NCBI GenBank assembly: GCA_012295275.1
Contig: CM022674.1
Coordinates: forward strand, 9,799,792 to 9,863,791
Reading direction: 5' to 3'
Length of the DNA stretch: 64,000 nt
Source of the DNA: Chrysomallon squamiferum
Taxonomy: Eukaryota; Mollusca; Gastropoda; Neomphalida; Peltospiridae
Part shown: one piece after another, positions 1-12,469 of the stretch
Layout: each line of letters begins with the position of its first letter
How positions within the stretch are numbered: the stretch's first letter is position 1
Notes under the pieces: model-generated
What the model was told of the DNA's origin: nothing
Seen by the model: only the letters and a program-made list of their open reading frames with translations
Databases searched by the model: none
Translations under genes and position numbers: made by a program

Positions 1-601
1 GTATTAAAATACAGCGGCGAGATACAAGTTAATAACTTGAATACATTTTTAAGCTCCTTCCCCCCTCCCCCTGAAAGTCCGTGCCTTATTGTTGTTTTTC
101 GTGCGTTTGTAACTGGCTAGGCATTGCGTGAATACAAAGAAATGTATGTACAAGTATTCACGCAATGCTATGCTAACATTAGTATAATTATCTCTGTTTT
201 TCTTTTTTTTTTTTTTTAATTATTATTATTAATATTATTTCTTTTTATCGTTTTATTTTTATTTTATTATTTTATTTATTATTTTTATCTTCTTTATTTT
301 TAATTTTTTAAATTTATTATTATTTTTTATTTTTTTCATAGTAGCAGTAATGTAGTTTTAGCACTTGGATTTGTACTTGTAGTGGATATGGTGGTGGTAG
401 TAATAGTAATAGTAGTAGTAGTTATTGGTGTCATTTAGGAGAGAGATTAATTAGGATTTCGAAATTATATCATGTTTCAATGACTTTGCTAACTGAGCTA
501 TTTACTTACTGTTATTTAACACACTTCTGAATGGGAGACTTTGTTTCTCTGATTTTATCGGAAGTTTCCGCTCTGCCTACTGACTGTCTTTTTCTTTCCA
601 G
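1..601. other. AT-rich non-coding stretch
   Basis: No coding region is visible. It contains poly-T and TTATT-rich sequence (about 198-340), a short GTA/AGT-rich trinucleotide tract (about 340-430) and a perfect hairpin at 121-168 that is listed separately. It ends in a pyrimidine-rich stretch and AG at 600-601, which looks like a 3' splice site for the candidate exon that follows. Confidence 0.6.
121..168. repeat. Perfect 15-bp inverted repeat (hairpin)
   Basis: GCATTGCGTGAATAC at 121-135 is exactly the reverse complement of 154-168, with an 18-base loop. The flanks keep weak extra similarity. It could be a short MITE-type hairpin or a structured RNA element; the sequence does not decide between these. 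Confidence 0.75.
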
Positions 602-673
602 CCTACTTAGAGATCCCGGATTTCCACATCCGTTTTAATGAGATACCTGCAGCAGTATCACACAGACACACAC
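602..673 (+). other. Candidate exon, possibly 5'UTR of the GPCR
   Basis: The 72-nt segment is bounded by a good acceptor (pyrimidine tract plus CAG to 601) and a consensus donor (GTAAGT from 674). One frame is open with phase-1 intron boundaries on both sides, so it could be a coding exon of a gene that starts left of the window. Joined to the next acceptor (ending 1348) that frame stops at once, which favours a 5'UTR exon of the GPCR. This assignment is inference. Confidence 0.3.
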
Positions 674-699
674 GTAAGTGTTAACATGGTTAAACGTTC

Positions 700-1160
700 T
701 GTATGCTTCATATAACTGAATAGTTTTAATATAGTTACAGCATTTTAATAGTACTTCATATCTTTTTAGTGTTTTAATAGTATTTAATATACTATTGAAA
801 CACTATAAATATATTTAATGTACTGTTTTAATATAGTTATAATGTTTTAATACAGATGCAGTGTTTTAATAAAAGTTAATAATATAACAGGGGTTTAACA
901 ATAGTTACAGTATTTTAATAATAGTTAATAATATAACAGGGGTTTAACAATAGTTACAGTATTTTAATAATAGTTAATAATATAACGGGTTTAACAATAG
1001 TTACAGTATTTTAATAATTGTTAACATAGTAGCAGTCTTTTAATCGTAGTTAATATAGTTACAGTGTTTTTGTAATAATTAATATAGTAACAGGCTTTGA
1101 TAATATTATTTTAATAATGTTTAATATAGTATCAGTGTATTAATTAATAGTTGATATAGT
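700..1160. repeat. Degenerate about 50-bp tandem repeat
   Basis: Units built around TTTAATA, ATAGTTA and TAATATAGTTACAG recur. The best copies lie at about 860-1010, where a unit of about 50 bases is repeated nearly exactly about three times, with decayed copies on both sides. A near-palindrome at 767-805 lies inside it. Confidence 0.6.
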
Positions 1161-1448
1161 TAGCTTTGCAACAGTTACATTATTTTTGTTTAAAGAAAAC
1201 AATATCTGTCTGGTTATTTTGGTGACATGATATGTTTATGGTAAGTCACGAACATCTGATTTGTCACTGTGCAAGCTTATTACAGTTGTGAATAGTTATA
1301 TAATTCAATGTGCATATACACAATTCTTTTTGTATATTATTATTCCAGAATGAAGGAAAACAGTTACTAAAAAGGTTATACCGAAAGGAAACAAGCGAAT
1401 GTTGTTGTTGTTTTTGAATCTGTATAAAACAGAAGTAAAGTTGAAGTT

Positions 1449-3194
1449 ATGTTAAAAGAGACGTCTACTGCAGAAAGTGTTATAGAAAGCCTTATTCTAA
1501 TAATTATCTGGTTTTTGGCCTTCTTCGGAAATGTTTCACTATGGTTCATAATTCTGCGGACTCGCTCTTTGCGGGAACAGTCGTACCACATGCTTCTCAT
1601 CCTGTCATTCGCAGACATCCTCGTGTCCGTCGTCAGTATTCCGTTCACGATTTTCACTGTTATAAAAGGTTACTGGGTGTTTTCCGGCGATATGTGCAAG
1701 GTGGTCGGGTTTCTTACCATGCTAACGTTGATTGCCAGTGTGATGTCGTTGGGAGTTATCAGTCTGAATCGTTATGTGAAAATCTGTAAGACTCGTTACT
1801 ACCAACGAATATACACAGGAAGAAATGTCATCTTCATTGCAATAGGTAAGTTGGGGAAACCATTTACATTTTTTTTAAATTTTTATTCTAATATTATTAT
1901 TACTGATCTTCTATGTATATATATATATATCTATATACTGGCCCATGTATGAATGGAAGATGTAGAAACCGATAATTATAACAGTAACAGTAAAAGTTAC
2001 GGCAGTAATCATAGTAGTAGTTAGTACTAGCAGCAATAGTAGCAGCAACAGCAGCAGTAGAAGTAATAGTAGCAGCAGTTATTTTTAGTAGAACTGAAGC
2101 AGTGATAGTAATAGTAGTAGTAATAATAATACTAATAACAACAGTAATAGTATTCTTAGTAACAGTAGCAGGAGGAGGAGATAGTTACTAAGACTGGTAT
2201 TAGGTTGTATTAGTTTAAAATTTATTTTTGTCTTGCAGGTGTTTGGTGTTTATCATTTTTGCTTTCCACACCTCCGCTGTTTGGCTGGGCTGGATACACT
2301 TACATCCATAAACAGTCATTCTGTTTCTGTGACTGGAAATCTTCTCCTTCGTACACAGTCTTCATGGTTTTCGTTTGTTTCGGAGGTCCGCTGTCAGTGA
2401 TGACCTTCTGTTATGTTAAAATTCTCAAAGTGTTCAGGAAAAGTACAGAACGAGTGTTTGGGAAAACGATGTTCAAATCTACTCGTTCTGTGGGCAGAGT
2501 CAGCCCTGACCCGTACACCGTGTCGCATGGGAAAATCAGCATAAGTCTCAAGTCGATTGTGTCTGTGGAGTTCAGTAATAAAGAAACTGTCAATGAACAC
2601 GAGCAGGAGAAGCCGATTGTCAGTGAACAGGAGCAGGAGAAGCCGACTGTCAGTGAACACGAGCAGGAGAAACCGACTGTCAGTGAACACGAGCAGGAGA
2701 AACCGACTGTCAGTGAACAGGAGCAGGAGAAGCCGACTGTCAGTGAACACGAGCAGGAGAAGCCGAATCTGGACTTACTCACTGTGGACAGGTATTCCAA
2801 ACAGTCTGAGTCGTTTCTTCGGCAATCGGCTGAGCTGCAGCGAGCTTCCCGCAGAAAGCGAGATGAATACGTGTTAGCTCTTTCTCTAATGTTTGTCATC
2901 GTCGTGTTTGTCATTTGTTGGTTCCCTTTTTGTGTAACCATGTTTGTTACTGTATTTTCCTCCAGTGAAGTGCCGCATTGGGCAAATATGTTCACCTTAT
3001 TATTGGGTTATGCGAACAGCTGCTGCAATCCATTTATATATGGGTTTATGAACAAACGTTTCAAAACGGGTTATCGTAGACTGTTTAGAAATGTTTTGTC
3101 TGCTTGTTTTGAAAAGTATAAGGTTCCACTGGAAGATTCGTCTGGTGATGATGCAACGACTTACAATCATGGTAGGTCGACAGTGAAATCGTAG
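1449..3194 (+). CDS. Rhodopsin-like (class A) orphan GPCR, melatonin/opsin-like
   Basis: Coding exons are 1449-1845 and 2239-3194, joined through a phase-1 GTAAGT...CAG intron, giving 450 residues. Seven-helix class A landmarks are visible: GN in TM1 (N28), LSFAD in TM2 (D56), C83 before TM3, NRY (107-109) in place of DRY, W135 in TM4 followed by TPPLFGW, CWFPF in TM6 and NPFIY in TM7. NRYxxIC is reminiscent of melatonin receptors, and TPPLFGW of opsins and related amine-type receptors. The extracellular N-terminus is only about ten residues, with no signal peptide. The third intracellular loop is long and holds six tandem decapeptide repeats rich in E, K, S and T. A 5'UTR acceptor is likely at 1348, and AATAAA lies at 3269. 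The ligand cannot be inferred. Confidence 0.85.
2595..2765 (+). repeat. In-frame 30-bp minisatellite in the GPCR third intracellular loop
   Basis: Six nearly identical 30-bp units encode a decapeptide of the form EHEQEKPTVS; H/Q and T/I vary, and the last copy diverges after KP. The repeats stay in frame and sit between TM5 and TM6. Near-identity at the DNA level implies recent tandem expansion. Confidence 0.95.
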
Positions 3195-3268
3195 TCAGCA
3201 TCTACTCGTAACAGCTTTGACAAAATTATATTTATTAAAATACAGTTTTCAATCTTTGAAAAGCAAAA

Positions 3269-3274
3269 AATAAA
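3269..3274 (+). terminator. Polyadenylation signal of the GPCR
   Basis: AATAAA lies 75 bases downstream of the TAG stop, in AT-rich sequence. It is the first canonical signal after the stop codon. Confidence 0.5.
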
Positions 3275-3337
3275 GTCTAAATTTTGTTAAATAAGTTTTC
3301 AAGATTTAAGCCTTTTAGTTATTTATTTATTAATATT

Positions 3338-3343
3338 CTATTA

Positions 3344-3386
<43 letters not shown>

Positions 3387-3405
3387 TATTATTATTATTT
3401 ACTTG

Positions 3406-3473
<68 letters not shown>

Positions 3474-3474
3474 T
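3338..3474. repeat. (ATT)n microsatellite
   Basis: Long interrupted trinucleotide run with two main blocks. Open frames reading Tyr or Ile homopolymers here are artefacts of the repeat. Confidence 0.95.
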
Positions 3475-4357
3475 GTTAATTTACGTTGACACTGAAATTG
3501 TAAGAATAAAAAATGTAGCCATGTTTCACAATATAAGTATAAAAAAGACATTCCTGATATTAAAAAAGTGTATTTAAAGTTTACGCTTGATAGCACATTT
3601 AACTTGTCTTATCACTGTGATATTTTTATCTGTATCCAATCATCAGCTTGTAAAGTTTAACTATTTCTCGTCCCAGCCAGTTCTCCGCAATAATAAGAGC
3701 CATGGCATGTACTGTCCTGGCTGTGGAACGAGGCATGTAAAATATTGCATAGTGTACATCGGAAAAATTAGCCTATATATTATCTATATCGGGATTTTGT
3801 TCTCTCTTTATTTGAATTGTCGTTACAGCCGACGCCAAATATTCGTAACATAAGTGAAATTAAATATTTTACTTTCTTTCAAACTTTGCTAACAGTGAAA
3901 GAACCTCACGAGATGATACACGTTTTCTTTCTTTCTTACTTGATTTCTTACTTGATATTAGTGAGTTGGTATCTCCTGATTCTGTCAGGGGCGTTAGCAC
4001 ATTTCTGTAACTTAATGAGGGAGAATTACTTCAGTGTAATTTATTTATCAAAACATAAAGAAAGAACAGGCACAGCGAAGGAGATAAATGTTGTGTGTAA
4101 ATGTTATTTACTCTGAAGCAAACTGAAACTAGTTTAGTAAACACTACAGATGTATATGTATATAAAATATTTAATGATATTTCTTTTAGTAAAATATGAA
4201 GTTATTTCTGTTTATTAAAGTTAAACAATTTATAAATATTTCTTTCTGTTATTAATACTATAATTTTAACATTTAATTTGTTTTACAAAGTACACGTGAT
4301 AAAGCACAAAAATTGTAAAATAATTATTGTAATGTATGTGTGTGTGTGTATAAGTGT

Positions 4358-4393
<36 letters not shown>

Positions 4394-4734
4394 GTTTTTA
4401 GTCAGTGATTTTCATGAATTACATTATGTACATATTGAAAATGTCAAAGTCGTGCAAAACTTTTATTGTGTTACATAAAAATTACGAATGTGAATTTTAT
4501 TATTATTTTGTAACTATATTAACTTCAGTTTCTAAGAGTAATTAATGTAAGTTTCCTAAATAAACGGCAAGAAGATAAACAGGATCAGATTTGTTTGTTC
4601 CAGTTCGAGCAGTGACAGTTGCTTCATGATTTCTTGTTTATGGAAATCTGTCTGCACCTCATTCAATAGGTCTTTCTGTCCGATGCCATGTAACTGTTAG
4701 TATTAAAATTTACTGTCGTAAACCATCTGGTTTA
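3475..4734. other. Intergenic DNA with a TG microsatellite
   Basis: No conserved coding sequence is recognised. Short open frames at 3587-3853 and 3817-4116 show no domain signature. A (TG)n run lies at about 4362-4392. The right edge (from about 4700) grades into decayed units of the 33-bp minisatellite. Confidence 0.6.
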
Positions 4735-5600
4735 TACGAGCACGTTTAACATACATCACTCTAGTTTATACAGACACATTTTACATACAGAACACTAGTT
4801 TATACAGACACATTAAACATACATCACTCTAGTTTATACAGACACATTTAACATACCGTAAACTAGTTTATACAGACACATTTAACATAGAGAACACTAG
4901 TTTATACAGACACATTTAACATACATCACTCTAGTTTATACAGACACATTAAACATACGTACACTAGTTTATACACATTAAACATACAGTACACTATTTC
5001 ATCCAGACACATTAAACATACGTACACAAGTTTATACAGACACATTAAACATACGTACACTAGTTTATTATACAGACATTAAACATACGTACACTAGTTT
5101 ATACAGACACATTTAACATACGTACACTAGTTTATACAGACACATTAAACATACGTACACTAGTTTATACAGACACATTTAACATACGTACACTATTTTA
5201 TACAGACACATTAAACATACGTACACTAGTTTATACAGACACATTAAACATACGTACACTAGTTTATACAGACACATTAAACATACGTACACTAGTTTAT
5301 ACAGACACATTAAACATACGTACACTAGTTTATACAGACACATTTAACATACGTACACTATTTTATACAGACACATTAAACATACGTACACTAGTTTATA
5401 CAGACACATTAAACATACGTACACTATTTTATACAGACACATTAAACATACGTACACTAGTTTATACAGACACATTAAACATACGTACACTAGTTTATAC
5501 AGACACATTAAACGTATAGTACATTGGTTTATACAGACACCTTTAAGATACAATAAATTAGTTTGTACAGATATAATAACATACGGTAGACTGGTTTGAT
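4735..5600. repeat. 33-bp minisatellite array A (about 26 units)
   Basis: The unit contains GTACACTAGTTTATACAGAC followed by ACATTAAACATAC. The period is 33 bp in the homogeneous centre (about 4950-5510) and 34 bp or irregular at the decayed edges. No unique spacers lie between units, so it is a satellite-type array. It is the same family as the array at 8.7-9.8 kb. Confidence 0.95.
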
Positions 5601-5868
5601 AATGTTTGTAATACTTGGCGTTCTGCCTGGCTAATTCAGATATTACTTGATCTTTGTTAAACAAATCGTTTCGTCTGACATTTGACTCGGCGTTCAGATC
5701 AAAAACTAATCAGTAGACAGAATAAGTTAGCTACCAACAAAGACATATCAGATACCAAACCCTGTGAAGTCTGTTATTTAAACATTACAGTTTCGTGTAG
5801 AACAGATAACTGAAACCTGCTATTTCAAAATGTGTATTGATCGGTAACTGCTGTTATGTTCTTGTATA

Positions 5869-5871
<3 letters not shown>

Positions 5872-5958
<87 letters not shown>
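5872..5958. repeat. (CT)n microsatellite
   Basis: Pure dinucleotide run of about 43 units. Confidence 0.98.
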
Positions 5959-5961
<3 letters not shown>

Positions 5962-6425
5962 ACACACTCACTCTCTGAAAACGAATAATAGTTTAGTTTT
6001 TATTTGCTAATGATACTCACATAACTTAATGACCCAATATATCCAGGCTTAATTTATGGACGGACCAATATTTTACAAGGGGTACAACTCTTGATAGGTT
6101 GATTAATTACAGGCAGTTATTTTCTCCTTTTTGTAAATCAATGTAAAGAGACGCATCCTGTAAATAAGTAATGTATGCATGTGTGTTTGTGTTCATGTGT
6201 TTCTGTGTATGTGCCTGTAATCGTGTAGTCGTGACGGGATGCGTGTTGATGTATAAATGGTTGGAGGACAGGTGTGACAGTCCTGTGATTGTGTAACTGT
6301 GCCCTGAACAGCGTCACTGAACCTTTAGCGGATGTAAACACCTTTCACAATTTATTAAATTGATTGATCGCCTAACCTTTGACCTTTAGTGATGCGAAGA
6401 AACAGGCTGAGTGCGAATTACATTT

Positions 6426-6463
<38 letters not shown>

Positions 6464-6766
6464 ATTTCATTAAATAATGGTCTAAATGTAGTGGACACTC
6501 TTAGACAGAAATAAAAAAAAAAAATTCTCAAATAAGTCCGTTAAGTAATTGCATTTAAACAGGAAGTAAACAAGAGAAGAAAATTGTTAGTTGTGTGCAG
6601 TCCTCTGTCGATGATGAAATGAAATTGCCAAGTGCGTCATTACATTTCAGATTTAATAAATCAGAACCAGTCAGCACGTTGGTAGTTCGAGACATCAGTG
6701 GTCTACACGTGTGAGCCGTGTCATGTAACTAAATGCTTATCAGTTCGAATGTGACTGGCTGCATAC
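5959..6766. other. Intergenic DNA, no gene seen
   Basis: TG-rich tracts occur at about 6176-6215, and a (TG)n run at about 6430-6460. No splice-consistent coding exon is recognised. Confidence 0.6.
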
Positions 6767-6850
6767 CCAGTGGCGTGCACAGGGAGGGTGGCGAAGGGGC
6801 GGTGGCCCTGGGCATCTAAATGGGGGGCATCCAATCAGAGAAAAGAACTT
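6767..6850. mobile_element. Possible DNA-transposon end
   Basis: An abrupt G-rich, GC-elevated block begins near 6769 with CAGTGGCGTGCACAGGG, in otherwise AT-rich DNA. This opening resembles terminal sequences of hAT-type elements as I remember them. A matching inverted end was not found in the window, so the boundary and class are uncertain. Confidence 0.3.
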
Positions 6851-7280
6851 AATAAATGTGGTTGATTTATATTTAAAACGAATAAAGTGTTTATTTTATG
6901 TTCATCTGTATTCATATATTCAAAATATCTTCCTTTCTCATATTTATACTAGGCCTTACACTTGAGTCTTTGGGGCATTCAGTCAAGGAGTTAACCCCGG
7001 GAATCACCAGAACTCTGCACGTGGTTAAGCCATAATTGGTCTCATTTCCAGTTTGTCGCAACAACTCGTCTACCAAATTCCTGATTACATCTGTATTTAA
7101 AGAACCTGGCCTCTTCATGGTCACACAAATTTTGATTATAGATGGACAATGGTTTATTTATCAATATGTTCTCCATGGCCTCCAGAGTATACAAGAAAAT
7201 GTTTTTAAATCAAAAATCAAAAAAGAAAATCACACTCATCATTCCGAGAATGGCTGGTTTATAGAACGTAGAATTTGTGC

Positions 7281-7908
7281 AGTCAAATCGTGGAAAACAA
7301 CGAGTTTTGTTAGATGATTATACGTAAAGTTGAAATCGCGTTAATGAATAAATCACATGCTGGAGATGCACCAAACGACCCTGTGTCGACAAGATCACCA
7401 CAGTTGCTGGTTTTGTTACAAACAGCTTTGGCCATGACCATCCTCCGAATATTGAAACTACGGTCAAGTTTGTTAGTAGAGAAAGACAGCGCCACCCAGC
7501 AGTACCCAGAGCTGTGAATTCAACGATTACCTGGTGACGACATGGGTGGACGATGATGCAAAATTTCCTCTTCGCATGTGGAATCATTTCACCAATGCTG
7601 GCTCAAGAACGAACAAAAATCTGGAAGGTTTCCATTCGCGAGTCAACAGGCTGCTTCGTCATCGACATCCAAACCTGTACAGATGTGTGGACTTGATCAA
7701 GGGGATAGAGAAATGCGAAAGAGCAAAGTTGGATGCTGCAGCTCCACCACCTCCACCGGGGAAGAGAGTCTACCAGGATCTCGACAGTAGAGTCAGTCGC
7801 CTCAAGCAGCAGCTCACTGACAGAACCAAAACTCTCTTGCAGTACCTGGACGCCATTGGTCACCTCAGTAATTACTTTCTGCAAAATAATTTGTTTAGTT
7901 ATTTATAG
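7281..7908 (+). mobile_element. Decayed MULE-type transposon relic with FLYWCH and transposase C-terminal fragments
   Basis: Around 7283-7318 one frame reads SNRGKQRVLLDDYTY, matching the start of a FLYWCH zinc finger. A second frame then reads KSHAGDAPNDPVSTR (7350-7394), matching the HNHxxDA segment just after that finger; the Cys-containing middle is deleted. At 7534-7908 an open stretch of 124 residues has TTWVDDDAKFPLRMWNHF, RTNKNLEGFH and HPNLYRCVDLI, the hallmark C-terminal part of MULE transposases. The DDE catalytic core between the parts is absent and frames are broken, so it is non-functional. Outer boundaries are not resolved. Confidence 0.75.
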
Positions 7909-8700
7909 ACATTCACTACATTTAGTACATGGATTATTTCGACATTTGTCATATTTGATTACTTTATGCCATAAATGACATCCACACCATTTTACAATAA
8001 TAATTGGAACAGATCATTGTAATAATTGAGGTAACGACATGCGTGTCAGTCAGACCACTGTTGTTGTTTTAACAGTTCGACCAACTGGGAACTCGACAAA
8101 ACGGGAAAAGCGTTAACTCAATTCTGCCACGTGTTATCATAATTTACCTTAAACTAAAATCAGACTCTGTTTATTTGATAACGTAAACGATTATCACGTA
8201 CCGAAATATCAAATACACATATACCCCTATACCCAACCACACCCATCCCGACACCCATACATAAAAATAGTGAATGACTTAAAACTTCATAAAAAAAATA
8301 TTTAAAAATAAAATAAAAAAAACAAGTATGTGTGTCTGTGTGTGTGTGCGCTTAAAAAAATAAAAATGACAAAGAAGGTAAAAATCTCTATTTTTTTTTG
8401 TTCTTCTTCTTCTTATTATTATTATTATAATTACGTAACCTATAAGAAAACATGGAAACTAGTCCAAATTAGCACTGACAGTTATTATCAAGAGACATTA
8501 ATCTGCCAATAAGCTGTCCACAGTTATGACATATTTTATGAAAACTGACACGGAAAGCCTCAGGTAAATAAAAGTGAATAAAACAGGTAAAGCATAGTTC
8601 ATATTAAAGGTAAAGATATATTTTAAAAACTCAGTTTGTTGTTTTATCCATAACACGCTCCCAGTCTTTGTTAATAACACTTTTTTTCAATCGTTTTGTT
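7909..8700. other. Intergenic DNA, no gene seen
   Basis: AT-rich with short A and TTA runs (about 8290-8320, 8400-8430). No coding signature is recognised. Confidence 0.6.
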
Positions 8701-8715
8701 TTAAAACAACCGTTA

Positions 8716-9835
8716 ACACTGGTTTATAAATACACTGTTAACATACAGTACACAACTTTATACAGACACGTTTAATATTCTATACACTATTTTATACACA
8801 TACATTTAATATTCAGTACACTAGTTTATTCAGATATATTTAATATACACCACCAGATTTTACAGACCCATTAAACATACAGTACAGACATATTAATCAT
8901 ACAATACACTACTTTAAACATACTTATTAAACTTACAGTACACTAGTTTATACAATCTCGTTAATCATACAGTACACTAGTTTATACAGACACATTTAAC
9001 ATAGACTACAATAGTTTATACAGACACATTTAACATAGAGTACAATAGTTTATACAGACACATTTAACATAGAGTACAATAGTTTATACAGACACATTTA
9101 ACAGAGTACAATAGTTTATACAGACACATTTAACATAGAGTACAATAGTTTATACAGACACATTTAACATAGAGTACACTAGTTTATACAGACACATTTA
9201 ACATAGAGTACAATAGTTTATACAGACACATTTAACATAGAGTACACTAGTTTATACAGACACATTTAACATAGAGTACAATAGTTTATACAGACACATT
9301 TAACATAGAGTACAATAGTTTATACAGACACATTTAACATAGAGTACACTAGTTTATAGAGACACATTAAACTTACAGTACACTAGTTTATACAATATCG
9401 TTAATCATACAGTACACTAGTTTATACAGACACATTTAACATAGAGTACAATAGTTTATACAGACACATTTAACATAGAGTACACTAGTTTATACAGACA
9501 CATTTAACATAAAGTACACTATTTTATACAGACACATTTAACACAGAGTACACTAGTTTATACAGACACATTAAACATACAATAGACTAGTTTATACAGA
9601 TACATTTAACACAGAGTACAATACTTTATACAGACACATTAAACATACAATAGACTAGTTTATACAGATACATTTAACACAGAGTACAATACTTTATACA
9701 GACACATTTAACATAAAGTACAGTAGTTTATACAAACACATTTAACATACAGTATGCTGGTTTAAAGAGACACAACTAACACACAATAGAATACATAACA
9801 TTAAACGTAGAGTACACTGGTTTATACAGACATAT
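8716..9835. repeat. 34-bp minisatellite array B (about 30 units)
   Basis: Units share TAGTTTATACAGACACATTT with array A but mostly carry AACATAGAGTACAA in place of the AACATACGTACAC segment, and have a 34-bp period. The centre (about 8975-9350) is homogeneous; the edges are diverged and include higher-order pairs at about 9560-9700. Confidence 0.95.
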
Positions 9836-11005
9836 GTAACGACTGTAAAAGAAATAATAATAATTTTATTCATTAATAATCGATGGTCGGTGTTTGCTCT
9901 GCCTCTCTTTGTGTGAGTCTCTTTCCCTGTTTGTCTGTCTGACAGTCTGTTTAGTTTTCTGTCTCGCTCTTTTTTTTTCTCGGCGTGGTCTCTGTATAAC
10001 TGCTGATCTTTTGTCTGTGTATTTGTGTCCGCTTTCTATGTGTAGATGCATGAAAGTAAACCACATATGTATTGAGCACAACTATTCCATCCCTGATAAA
10101 GTGTTTTAATTTCTCTGTATGTGTATGTAGTGTGTGAATGTGTTTGTATGTACATGACTGTGTGTGTATTTGTATGTGTGCATAAAAATTGAGAAATTAA
10201 TAATCATAACGATAATAACAACATTAATAGAAAAACAAACAATAACATATTAATAATAACAATAACAATAATAATAATAATAATAACAATAATAATAATA
10301 ATAATAACAACAAATAGTAATAACAAATAATATAATAAAATAATAATAATAATAATAACAACAATACATGTGTATAGCTAAACTACGTGAGCTTACGTCA
10401 AACCTAAATACAAAAGAATGTTTGAAGTTTGACTCAGCATTAATAAGCCGTGTTTCGAGAAAAGAAAACGCTTTAAAAGCTTCAGTGGCCGTTATAATAA
10501 CATGATACATTGCTACTAATTACCTGGTTTGTGATAACAGACCAGCAGCTGACCCTAGGGCATTCCTTGGATACCGGACTGACCTAGTGAGCCTTAATCA
10601 TAAGTGAAATACCAATTAGTGTTCATCTGTAGTTCAGTGTAATTACTCGTTTCTTACCAGCACACAGCTCCACTCACTCGTCCTTCATTCGTCTGTACTC
10701 TCATCTTTTTCACTCGTTTATTTATTTATTTATTTATTTATTTAATGAGAAAATGAAGACTGCTGGCGATAACAACACGTGAAAAGACTTGGTGTTTTAC
10801 AATGGATATACGGTTAGGATGGCTTTTTAACACGGTAAGTTTGCTTCACCTATTTAGAGAGGTGTAATTTTAAAGTGACTATAAAAGTAATTTTTATACT
10901 GTACACCACTTTCTCGTAATGGCTGAAGGAGGGGCCTCGGTATCACACATTAAAAGTTTTTCTTTACTTTATAATACTGTATCGTGTATATATGAATGTT
11001 ATGTA

Positions 11006-11041
<36 letters not shown>

Positions 11042-11543
11042 TTGTGTGTGTGATTAACAACAAGGAGAAAATGATAATAACAGTCCCGATAACAACTACA
11101 GGGGTACAACAACAACAACAACAATAATAATAATCATGCTGGTTTGTGTAAAAAGACATAAAGATAACAATTAGTCGTAAGAATAATTACTGCAGCTTTA
11201 CACACATACACCATTAACATCTCGTTTTACAGGAAAACGTAAATAAAAATAACTTTTATAACAACTAATGTTATCTCCGAATTTATCTTTTTCACAGTCA
11301 AACTAATTATTTCTGAAATATTTACTTCAAAATGTTTTTATTTGGCGGCAAGCGAAATTGATGACATCTTGTTTACGAATTCCACTACTTCACATTTTCA
11401 TATACAAGCAATAAATATTAGTTTTATTAATGACTCACTTGTGTATTTTGATCTCTCTTCCGTGTTGTGTACAAAATATATTTAACAATAACATCATTTC
11501 TAAGACCATGTCCATAAATTACGTTGTTTTTCCACCGGTTATT

Positions 11544-11646
<103 letters not shown>

Positions 11647-12269
11647 ATATATTCTAAAGACACATACAAACAAATAAATGAATACAATTTAGAAAAAACT
11701 AACAACAAACAAATAAAAGTATATCTTCAAAATAAATAAATAAATAAATAAAGAAGACTAAGAACATAAGATAAACAAATGCTCTAATTTAGAAAGCAAA
11801 CATTTAAAAAGTTCTACATTTTTTCGCGAGGTTTGCTAAGCGTTGTTCTGTATACATATTTAGCGTCTCTCTGTTTTCTAACACGTACATGTTCATCGAG
11901 CCTCGCTGTTCTGCAAGTAAAAGTAGATTTTAATAGTCTGCACAAATCATCTGTCGTTGGATGTACAGCGGCGAGGCTGGGTTCCCTGTCGTCGTTGTCG
12001 TTGCTATTTGACATTTTTTCAAGACGTGAACGTTCACACGACATGGGAGTAATTGTGATTGCAATGAAAGGCACAGTTAAAGATATTTTAAAAACATAAT
12101 GAGGAAGTCATTTCGTCAGGTATTTGTTGTTGTATTGGTATTTTTATAATACACCTCATCAATTTAATACGTAATATTAAAACTCTCGCTTAATGGCTGT
12201 TAACACCGGTTCTGTTTCTGTTACAACTACTATGTGAAACTGCTACTGTTACTACTATTGTTGCGGCTG

Positions 12270-12272
<3 letters not shown>

Positions 12273-12340
<68 letters not shown>

Positions 12341-12350
12341 GTTATTGTTA

Positions 12351-12406
<56 letters not shown>

Positions 12407-12419
12407 GTTATTGTTATTA

Positions 12420-12468
<49 letters not shown>
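12273..12468. repeat. (ATT)n microsatellite
   Basis: About 65 trinucleotide units with a few GTT interruptions. It produces Leu or Ile homopolymer frames. Confidence 0.98.

Positions 12469-12469
<1 letters not shown>

Noticed and set aside
2394-2995. 118- and 194-codon minus-strand frames opposite the GPCR
   Set aside because: They are antisense shadows of the in-frame 30-bp repeat and the GPCR coding sequence, which has clear family motifs on the plus strand.
4735-9835. Regularly spaced repeats of 33-34 bp resembling a CRISPR array
   Set aside because: Units are directly adjacent with no unique spacers, and the DNA is animal nuclear sequence with introns. It is a minisatellite.
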